This document shows positions 7,611 to 13,032 of a DNA stretch of 15,180 nt, piece by piece; within the stretch, counting starts at the first letter, position 1; each line of letters opens with the position of its first letter. The DNA is from Pseudomonadota bacterium. GTDB taxonomy: Bacteria > Desulfobacterota > Syntrophia > Syntrophales > UBA5619. Both the position numbers and the translations under genes were made by a program. The notes beneath the pieces are model-generated. The model ran no database searches and was not told the origin of the DNA. It was given only the letters and a program-made list of their open reading frames with translations. The stretch covers positions 1 to 15,180 of the forward strand of contig JAHIMW010000062.1 of NCBI GenBank assembly GCA_018896355.1, written 5' to 3'.

Positions 7611-8029
7611 ACGACGATTCCGTAACCAAAAAACTGATGTTCTACTTTCCCCAATGCGTATGTGACAAGCCGATCATTTACCATCTGGTCAAGGATTATA
7701 ATCTCATCGTCAATGTCTATCGGGCAAAGGTCACGCCGGAAGAGGAAGGGTACCTTGTGCTGGACGTCACGGGAACGGAAGAGGCAATCCAGCGCGCAAT
7801 CGATTTTGTAAGGACCTTCGACGTCACGGTCAATTATTCGGGGAAGGGGGTCGTGCGCGATGAGGAGCGCTGCTCCCATTGCGGCTACTGTGTCCCATAC
7901 TGTCCCCCGGGGGCGCTGAAAATCGAAGACCGCGCCACCCGCAAGGTTGCCTACCACGAATCCGAATGCATCGAATGTCTGGCATGCATCCACATCTGTC
8001 CCTTTGGCGCGTGCACATCGGCCTTCTAA
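7607..8029 (+). CDS. NIL-domain 2x[4Fe-4S] ferredoxin of the homocysteine pathway
   Basis: This 140-residue protein has an N-terminal NIL domain (about 8-78, ACT-like, also found at the end of MetN methionine ABC ATPases). A two-cluster ferredoxin follows: CSHCGYCVPYC (Cys89, 92, 95, 99) and CIECLACIHIC (Cys121, 124, 127, 131), each followed by the usual Pro. The fusion matches MA1822 of Methanosarcina, partner of HcyBio, proposed to provide electrons for the reductive sulfur-transfer step. It overlaps the HcyBio stop by four bases, and GGGGGAATAACCG upstream contains the ribosome-binding site. It acts in the cytoplasm. The NIL domain could sense or bind methionine, but that is only suggested by homology to MetN. 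Confidence 0.92.
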   Translation: MNDDSVTKKLMFYFPQCVCDKPIIYHLVKDYNLIVNVYRAKVTPEEEGYLVLDVTGTEEAIQRAIDFVRTFDVTVNYSGKGVVRDEERCSHCGYCVPYCPPGALKIEDRATRKVAYHESECIECLACIHICPFGACTSAF

Positions 8030-8064
8030 GGATACACGTCGCAAAGTCCGCTCCGGCACTGCCC

Positions 8065-8823
8065 ATGAACCGCAAACGGGTTTACAGAACGTTCATTCAT
8101 AAAGAGGCGGTCTTACGGATCTGCTGTGAACCGTTTGAAGCCGTCACGCGGGAGATCGTCCGGCAGCGGGCGCTTCTGGAGGACTATCTCCGGCGGCATC
8201 CTCATTTTCAGCACGCGCTCCAACCCGTTGCGGTCCGAGCCGATGCGCCCGAAGTTGCGCGGCGGATGGCCCATGCCGCAAACAAGGTGGGCGTCGGACC
8301 GATGGCTGCCGTCGCCGGGGCCATGGCCCAGCTTGCGGTCGAGGCCGCTCTTCGGGCCGGCGCCGAAGATGTGATTGTCGATAACGGGGGCGACATCTAT
8401 CTGCAAACCATCGAACCCGTGATCATCGGTCTCTATCCGGGCGAGTCGGGGCAGATCGGCCGACTGGCGTTTTCATTGCAGGCGTGCGATACCCCCCTCT
8501 CCATCTGTTCATCTTCGGGAAAAATGGGCCACTCCCTGAGCCTGGGCCAGTGCGATCTGGCCACCGTGGTTGCCGGGGATGCCGCCCTGGCGGATGCCGC
8601 GGCGACCCTGGCTGCCAATCTCGTCAAGGACGTCTGCGATGTGGAGCCGGCTCTGAATCAAATGGTTTCCATCGATGGCGTCAGCGGCGTGATGATTGTC
8701 AAGAACGGCCATGTGGGCCTTGCCGGGAAGCTCCCCCCCTTGTCAAGATGCGCTGATCCATCCGACATGAGGCTATGGGAAAGAAACATCACGATCGTGA
8801 TATTCCGGGCGATGCGGATGTGA
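8065..8823 (+). CDS. UPF0280 (COG2122, MA1715-like, ApbE-related) protein
   Basis: This 252-residue protein carries the UPF0280 signature: an N-terminal RVYRTFIHKEAVLRI segment, VGVGPMAAVAGAMAQL (76-91), DNGGDIYL (106-113), and CSSSGKMGHSLSLGQCDLATVVA (148-170) followed by ADAAATLAANLV. These blocks resemble the FAD-binding and threonine-flavinylation fold of ApbE. In Methanosarcina the MA1715 homologue aids growth at low sulfide together with the HcyBio pair, which fits its place 35 bp after the NIL-ferredoxin gene. ATG 8065 fits the family start although no strong ribosome-binding site precedes it; the frame is open back into the ferredoxin gene. The last 24 residues (after GLAGKLPPL) look unlike the family, and the stop codon sits exactly at the edge of the RAYT element, so the native C-terminus may have been replaced. 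Confidence 0.87.
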   Translation: MNRKRVYRTFIHKEAVLRICCEPFEAVTREIVRQRALLEDYLRRHPHFQHALQPVAVRADAPEVARRMAHAANKVGVGPMAAVAGAMAQLAVEAALRAGAEDVIVDNGGDIYLQTIEPVIIGLYPGESGQIGRLAFSLQACDTPLSICSSSGKMGHSLSLGQCDLATVVAGDAALADAAATLAANLVKDVCDVEPALNQMVSIDGVSGVMIVKNGHVGLAGKLPPLSRCADPSDMRLWERNITIVIFRAMRM

Positions 8824-8833
8824 ATTACGGGGA

Positions 8834-8848
8834 CATAACACTTAATTC
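8834..8848 (+). repeat. Left 15-bp inverted repeat of the RAYT element
   Basis: CATAACACTTAATTC is the exact reverse complement of 9550-9564. It lies just before the -35 box of the transposase gene. Confidence 0.85.
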
Positions 8849-8850
8849 TG

Positions 8851-8879
8851 TTGACATGCGTATCCGCCCTTGATATTTT
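8851..8879 (+). promoter_or_regulatory. Promoter of the RAYT transposase
   Basis: TTGACA (8851-8856), a 17-bp spacer, then TATTTT (8874-8879). Transcription would begin near 8886, the A of the transposase ATG. No ribosome-binding site precedes that ATG, so the message may be leaderless and poorly translated, consistent with tight transposase control. Confidence 0.5.
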
Positions 8880-8885
8880 TCAATC

Positions 8886-9551
8886 ATGACTCGTATTTCA
8901 AGGATTGTAGTTAGAGGATATCCCCACCATGTTACCCAGCGTGGCGTACGTTCTATGGATATTTTTCATAGTGACGACGACAGGCGCAGTTATTTGCAGA
9001 CCGTAAAGGAAGAAACGGAACGCTTTGGGGTGGAAATCATTTCCTGGTGCTTGATGAACAATCACGTCCACTTCATAGCCATTCCGCAACATGAGACATC
9101 TTTGGCGAAAGGTTTTGGAGAGGCACACAAAAGATACACCAGAGTGAAGAATTTCACGGATGGCGCGCGCGGTTATCTTTTTCAAGGGCGGTTCGGTTCA
9201 TGCGTACTTGATGAACGCCATCTATTGGCCGCCGTTCGTTACGTGGAGACCAATCCTGTGCGGGCGGGTATTGTCGAGGTCGCTTGGGATTACCGGTGGT
9301 CAAGCGCCGCATTTCATGTGGGGGATGCTGTTGGGGATGTGCTTGTCAGAGATAGGAGCCTGCTGGGGCTTATTGATGATTGGTGAGGATATCTCAAAGA
9401 TGATCAGGACCAGCCCCAAGAGAAGATCAGGAAAGCAACAAGAACGGGAAGGCCGGCGGGAGATGGGCATTTTATTGAGACTATGGAACGGTTGACAGGT
9501 CGCGCTCTCCGCAAACAAAAGCCGGGGAAACGCACGAAAAGGTCACCATGA
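8886..9551 (+). pseudogene. REP-associated tyrosine (Y1/IS200-like) transposase with in-frame TGA
   Basis: From ATG 8886 the protein has GYPHHVTQRG, the HUH metal/nuclease motif NNHVHFI (His60, His62), LFQGRFGSCVLDE and YVETNPVRAGIVE, where Tyr119 is the probable nucleophile. The fold is PF01797. A TGA at 9384-9386 ends it after DDW (166 residues). The same frame continues for 54 codons to TGA 9549-9551, reading GYLKDDQDQ, then TRTGRPAGDGHFIETMERL and TGRALRKQKPGKRTKRSP. This is the usual RAYT C-terminal tail (TGRPLG, then a helix, then RRLRPQKPGRKPK). The intact protein would be about 221 residues, with Arg likely at the stop. The HUH core is intact, so the short form might retain some activity, but I treat the gene as broken. 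Confidence 0.8.
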
Positions 9552-9564
9552 ATTAAGTGTTATG
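9550..9564 (-). repeat. Right 15-bp inverted repeat of the RAYT element
   Basis: GAATTAAGTGTTATG, exact reverse complement of 8834-8848, overlaps the terminal stop codon of the read-through transposase frame. Sequence beyond it no longer mirrors the left end. Confidence 0.85.
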
Positions 9565-9593
9565 TTTGAATGCATAAGTAATCTTGGTTGAAA

Positions 9594-9682
9594 GGAAACC
9601 TCCTGGTGGTACAGTAGGCTTGTTGATGCAAGCGGCTGGGTCGAGATGGTCTCGCCCAGAAACAGACCAGAAGGAGGTTTCC
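9594..9682 (+). promoter_or_regulatory. Structured leader sequestering the IS110 transposase ribosome-binding site
   Basis: GGAAACCTCCT (9594-9604) is perfectly complementary to AGGAGGTTTCC (9672-9682), which contains the Shine-Dalgarno sequence and ends directly at ATG 9683. The enclosed RNA forms two further hairpins: GCTTG/CAAGC (9618-9622/9629-9633) and CTGGG-t-CGAGA with TCTCG-CCCAG (9636-9646/9650-9659, a TGG loop). Together they form a three-way junction of about 89 nt. It should block translation of transcripts reading in from outside the element, a known protection strategy of insertion sequences. It might instead be part of a 5' bridge RNA. Confidence 0.6.
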
Positions 9683-10714
9683 ATGAGAACATATTACTAC
9701 ATTGGGTTAGACATTCACAAGAGGACAATATCGTATTGCATTAAAGCCATTGACGGTTCCCTTATCGGCCAGGGGAAGATAGAGGCGGATAGAAAGTCAC
9801 TTGACGAATGGGCAAAAGGATTGCCTGGTCCCTGGGTTGGAGCGATGGAGGCGACTATTTTCACCGGCTGGGTTTACGACTTTTTGAAACCGCATGCAGT
9901 GGCACTGAAAGTGGCTCATCCGGAGATGCTGAAGGCGATAACGGCAGCGAAAAAGAAGAATGATCGAGCTGACGCCGAGAAGATAGCAGACTTGCTGCGG
10001 GTGAACCTGCTTCCGGAATGCCACATGCTTTCGGAGGAGATCCGGGAACTGCGGCGGATATTGCGGTATCGCAACCACATTGTACGGACAGCGGTCAAGA
10101 TGCAAAACAAGATTTCCGGTCTGCTCATGGAAGTGGGGGTGAGCTACAGCAAGAGACGCATACACGGGAGAAAATACTTCCATGAGATTCTGGAGCGGGT
10201 TGAGGAAATCCCTCCTTCCGTGAAGGAGCTTTTGAAGCTGAGCCGTTCAGGCTATGAGATGTTTCGCACTTTTCAGAAGAAGCTTGTAGAGACGCTGCGC
10301 ACCAACACCCTTATCCATGATCGGGTGCAACGTCTCATGACGATCCCTGGGATAGGCGAGATCACGGCGCTGACCTGGGTATTGGAGATCGGCGATCCCG
10401 GACGATTTGCATCTATTCGCCAGGCAGTCAGTTACTGCGGCCTGTGCAGCGCACAACGGGAATCGGCCGGCAAGGAACAACGGGGGCCGATTTCCAAGAA
10501 ACGCAACAAACACTTGCAAACCATGCTCATCGAGGCCGCCAAGCTGGCGCCACACTGGAACGAGCAACTGGCCATTGTGCATGAGCGGGAGTTAAAGAAA
10601 GGGAACCGGAACAGGGCAACGCTTGCCGTTGCAAGAAGGCTTGTTGCTTACATGCTGGCAGTTGACAAGAACCAGGCCGATTTCAAGCTTCCCGCGGAGA
10701 TTCAGGCAGCCTGA
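9683..10714 (+). CDS. IS110-family transposase/recombinase
   Basis: This 343-residue protein is of normal family length. The N-terminal RuvC-like DEDD domain shows YIGLDIHK (Asp10), GAMEATIF (Glu56) and KKNDRADAEK (Asp94 and Asp97, the right spacing). A coiled helical region (about 115-215) links to the C-terminal Transposase_20 domain with IPGIGEITALTWVLEIGD, YCGL, SAGKEQRGPISKKRNKHLQ and TLAVARRLVAYML; the catalytic serine should lie in this last block (Ser261 or Ser271). The family recombines DNA guided by a bridge RNA made from the element's non-coding end. ATG 9683 is preferred over upstream ATG 9584 because AAGGAGG precedes it and the family begins here. The gene appears intact. Confidence 0.93.
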   Translation: MRTYYYIGLDIHKRTISYCIKAIDGSLIGQGKIEADRKSLDEWAKGLPGPWVGAMEATIFTGWVYDFLKPHAVALKVAHPEMLKAITAAKKKNDRADAEKIADLLRVNLLPECHMLSEEIRELRRILRYRNHIVRTAVKMQNKISGLLMEVGVSYSKRRIHGRKYFHEILERVEEIPPSVKELLKLSRSGYEMFRTFQKKLVETLRTNTLIHDRVQRLMTIPGIGEITALTWVLEIGDPGRFASIRQAVSYCGLCSAQRESAGKEQRGPISKKRNKHLQTMLIEAAKLAPHWNEQLAIVHERELKKGNRNRATLAVARRLVAYMLAVDKNQADFKLPAEIQAA

Positions 10715-11087
10715 AACAGAAGCTGTATACATACATAGCTTTGCCGAAATGAAGATCTTCCCGCCGGGCCTTGCCGTCTGGGGACTGTGCATGCGATAAA
10801 CGCAATGCAACCATTATTATGTTTCGAGGCCGGTGGGTTGACCCAAACTCAATCTTCTGCAGAGGTCATCAAGGATAGGGTGTAAAGCTAACCTTATCAG
10901 ACCTTGGTACAGCAAATGGATGTCTGGTCGCGTGATCTCAATAACGCGGACCAAAAAGAGAGAAGAAAAAGGTCGAGTGACGGCAAATTGACTTAAGAAA
11001 CCGCCGGGAGTCTTTCAATCCGGGAGGTCAGGGGAAATCTCCGTTTTCCCCTTGACAAAACTTATCATGGATGTCCCCGGAATAGAA
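10715..11087. other. Non-coding stretch between IS110 transposase and ABC gene
   Basis: No protein-coding signal was found on either strand. It holds the candidate guide RNA, a GAAGATCTTC palindrome (10751-10760), a hairpin AGGGGAAA/TTTCCCCT (11030-11037/11045-11052, 7-nt loop) that could act as a weak terminator or end structure, and the inferred right junction of the element near 11070. Confidence 0.6.
10780..10955 (+). ncRNA. Candidate bridge RNA in the 3' end of the IS110 element
   Basis: The non-coding end after the transposase holds a series of hairpins. One is GCA/TGC plus TGCG/CGCA at 10789-10808 (loop ATAAA). One spans 10863-10904, with outer AGGTC/GACCT and an inner 8-bp stem 10874-10881/10891-10898 (one G-T wobble). 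One spans 10925-10953, with TGGTC/GACCA and GCGT/ACGC around a 10-nt loop and a single bulged G. IS110-family (IS1111 group) elements carry their guide RNA in this position. I could not match the loops convincingly to the target or donor junctions, so this call rests on location and structure only. Confidence 0.35.
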
Positions 11088-12845
11088 ATGGACCAGATCT
11101 TCAAACTCGCCTCTTTCGTCAGGCCGTATTGGAAAAGGGCCGCCCTGGCGCTGGCCCTGCTGACCGCGCTGGTCTTCATGGATCTCGCGATTCCCCGGCT
11201 GGTCCAGCGGATCATCGATCAGGGGATCGGGGGGCATGACCAGGGGGTCGTCATCCGGACCTCGCTTTTGATGCTCGGCATCTCGCTCTTGAGCACGCTG
11301 TTCGCCGTCGGCAACAACATCCTATCCGTGCAGGTCGGGGAGAGCGTGGCCCGTGATCTGCGCGATGCGCTTTTCACGAAGACCCAGACCTTTTCGTTTG
11401 CCAACCTCGATGAGCAGAAGACCGGCCAGTTGATGGTGCGCCTGACCAGCGACGCGAACGCCGTTCAACGGGTGGTGCTGGTCTCGCTCCGGATCGGGAC
11501 GCGCGCCCCGCTCTTGATGATCGGGAGCCTTGTCCTGATGGTCAGCACCAGCCCCAGCCTGGCCCTGGTCCTGCTGCCGCTTCTGCTGGTCACCTCCGCG
11601 CTCATCGTCTTTTTTGTGATCCGGATGGAACCTCTCTTCCGGCTGGTGCAGCAGAAACTCGACGGGCTCAACACCGTCCTGCAGGAGAATATCGCCGGGG
11701 CGCGGCTGGTCAAGTCTTTCATTCGGGCCGATTTCGAAGGCGAACGTTTCGAGAAGGCCAATGAGGCCTACACCGGACAATCGGTCCGCGTGCTGCAAGC
11801 CGTCTCGACCATGTCGCCCCTCCTGACGCTCTGCGTGAATATCGGCATGGTCATCGTCATCTGGGCCGGCGGGATCCAATCCGTCCAGGGGAATCTGTCC
11901 GTCGGGCAGATCGTCGCCTTTACGAACTACCTGCTGACGACCATGACGCCGCTCATCATGATGACCGTGCTCTCCAACGTCTGGGCCGGCGGGATCGCTT
12001 CGGCCAAGCGTGTAAGTGAAGTCCTGGATACCGTGCCCGATGTCCGGGACGCCCCGGACGCAATCTCCCTGCCCGAACCGGTCCAGGGAAGGCTGGTCTT
12101 CGAAAACGTCTCCTTCCACTACAACGGCGCCCACGCCGAATCCGTTCTGGAGGAGATCAGCCTGACCGCCGAGCCGGGGCAAACCGTCGCGATCCTAGGG
12201 GCGACCGGCTCGGGAAAATCGACGCTGGTGAACCTCGTGCCCCGTTTTTACGATGTCTCCGCCGGAAGGATCCTGCTCGACGAGATCGACATCCGCCGGC
12301 TCACGCAGGACAATCTTCTGGCGCAGATCGGGATCGTGCCGCAGGAGACGGTTCTCTTCTCGGGGAGCGTGCGGGACAACATCCGCTACGGCGTCCCCGG
12401 CGCCGGCGACGAGGAAATTTTTGCGGCCGCCGAAGCGGCCCAGGCCCATGACTTCATCATCGCGCTCTCCAAAGGGTACGACACCCATGTTGAAGAGCGC
12501 GGCACGAACCTCTCCGGCGGCCAGAAGCAGCGGATCGCGATCGCGCGGGCGCTCTTGACCCGGCCGCGGATCCTGATTCTCGACGACAGCACCAGCTCCG
12601 TGGACGTGGAGACCGAAACCCGGATCCAGGAGGCGCTGGAGGCGCAGATGCACCGGCACACCACGCTGGTGGTAGCGCAGCGAATCAGCACCGTGCTGAA
12701 GGCGGACAAGATCGTCGTCCTCGAAAAGGGGCGCATCGCGGCGGAGGGGACGCATGGGGAGCTGATGGCCGCAAGCCCGATCTACCGGGAGATCTTCGAA
12801 TCCCAGCTCGGCGGCGACATGAACTCGGAAGCGACGGCCTCTTAA
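11088..12845 (+). CDS. ABC exporter half-transporter, degenerate-ATPase subunit
   Basis: This 585-residue type IV ABC exporter subunit has six transmembrane helices in about residues 1-320 and a nucleotide-binding domain from about 335. Walker A is GATGSGKST (371-379), the Q-loop lies in PQETVLFSG, the signature LSGGQ is at 475-479, and Walker B ILILDD ends Asp499-Asp500. The catalytic Glu is therefore replaced by Asp500, and the switch His by Gln531 (VVAQRIST). Such substitutions mark one subunit of heterodimeric exporters such as TM287/288 or BmrCD, where one ATP site hydrolyses poorly. Likely role: drug, lipid or peptide export; substrate unknown. Start 11088 matches the family (MDQIFKLASFVRPYW); TTG 11052 and ATG 11067 are in frame but probably lie in or at the insertion element. 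It pairs with the next gene. Confidence 0.9.
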   Translation: MDQIFKLASFVRPYWKRAALALALLTALVFMDLAIPRLVQRIIDQGIGGHDQGVVIRTSLLMLGISLLSTLFAVGNNILSVQVGESVARDLRDALFTKTQTFSFANLDEQKTGQLMVRLTSDANAVQRVVLVSLRIGTRAPLLMIGSLVLMVSTSPSLALVLLPLLLVTSALIVFFVIRMEPLFRLVQQKLDGLNTVLQENIAGARLVKSFIRADFEGERFEKANEAYTGQSVRVLQAVSTMSPLLTLCVNIGMVIVIWAGGIQSVQGNLSVGQIVAFTNYLLTTMTPLIMMTVLSNVWAGGIASAKRVSEVLDTVPDVRDAPDAISLPEPVQGRLVFENVSFHYNGAHAESVLEEISLTAEPGQTVAILGATGSGKSTLVNLVPRFYDVSAGRILLDEIDIRRLTQDNLLAQIGIVPQETVLFSGSVRDNIRYGVPGAGDEEIFAAAEAAQAHDFIIALSKGYDTHVEERGTNLSGGQKQRIAIARALLTRPRILILDDSTSSVDVETETRIQEALEAQMHRHTTLVVAQRISTVLKADKIVVLEKGRIAAEGTHGELMAASPIYREIFESQLGGDMNSEATAS

Positions 12846-12860
12846 TAAGTTCAAAATCTC

Positions 12861-12910
12861 CTCCCCCTTGATGGAGGTAAATAATCTTCCCTCCCCCTTG
12901 ATGGGGGAGG
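12861..12910 (+). repeat. Short palindromic repeat, two copies (CTCCCCCTTGATGG)
   Basis: CTCCCCCTTGATGG occurs at 12861-12874 and 12891-12904, 30 bp apart. The second copy is a perfect hairpin: CCTCCCCC (12890-12897), loop TTGAT, GGGGGAGG (12903-12910). The GGTCAGGGTGGGGGTG that follows is typical of dispersed GC-rich intergenic repeats in bacterial genomes. Confidence 0.65.
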
Positions 12911-12946
12911 GTCAGGGTGGGGGTGAACAGGGGTTGTATTTCAGTG

Positions 12947-12999
12947 AGTGATTTCCCCCTCCCCTTAGTCCCCTCCCGCCGGGGGAGGGGGAAATCACT
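12947..12999 (+). repeat. 18-bp inverted repeat between the ABC genes
   Basis: AGTGATTTCCCCCTCCCC (12947-12964) is perfectly complementary to 12982-12999, with a 17-nt spacer. The RNA would form a very stable hairpin between two genes whose products must be made in balance. It may stabilise or attenuate the transcript, or simply be a mobile palindrome (MITE/REP-like). It is followed by only a short T run, so it is not a clear terminator. Confidence 0.75.
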
Positions 13000-13032
13000 T
13001 TTACGAGACCGTCAGAATTTTGAGGTATCAAC

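Larger units (their letters stand above)
8822..9564 (+). mobile_element. RAYT (REP-associated Y1 transposase) element, right end interrupted
   Basis: The gene for a Y1 transposase is bracketed by a perfect 15-bp inverted repeat (8834-8848 and 9550-9564). The left end carries a longer motif (GAATTACGGGGACATAAC onwards). Its full mirror image is not present at the right end: matching stops after TTATG at 9564, where IS110-type DNA begins. Such palindromic ends are characteristic of REP/RAYT units, which move or maintain the flanking repeats. Confidence 0.7.
9565..11069 (+). mobile_element. IS110-family insertion sequence (proposed extent)
   Basis: The element contains an IS110-type DEDD transposase (9683-10714), a 118-nt structured 5' end and a long (about 355 nt) structured 3' non-coding end. 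The left boundary is set where mirror symmetry of the RAYT ends stops (after ATG, 9562-9564). The right boundary is set where the missing RAYT sequence (TCCCCG...AAT) resumes after ATG at 11071-11073. The resulting length of about 1.5 kb is normal for the family, which lacks terminal inverted repeats and target duplications. The boundaries are inferred and could be off by a few bases because of the shared ATG. Confidence 0.55.

Noticed and set aside
7879..8064. Extension of the UPF0280 frame back into the ferredoxin gene
   Set aside because: The added residues have no family similarity and overlap the ferredoxin cysteine motifs in another frame; ATG 8065 matches the family start.
9160..9495. 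Second plus-strand frame overlapping the RAYT 3' half, considered as a frameshifted tail
   Set aside because: The true RAYT tail continues in the original frame after the TGA, so no frameshift is needed.
10781..10786. GGGGAC in the IS110 3' end as a guide pairing with the RAYT right half-site GTCCCC
   Set aside because: Six bases are too few, and it lies outside a clear loop, so it is noted only as a weak hint.
11052..11087. Upstream TTG/ATG starts for the first ABC gene and TTGACA at 11052 as a promoter
   Set aside because: No ribosome-binding site precedes those starts, and no acceptable -10 box lies 16-18 bp after that TTGACA.
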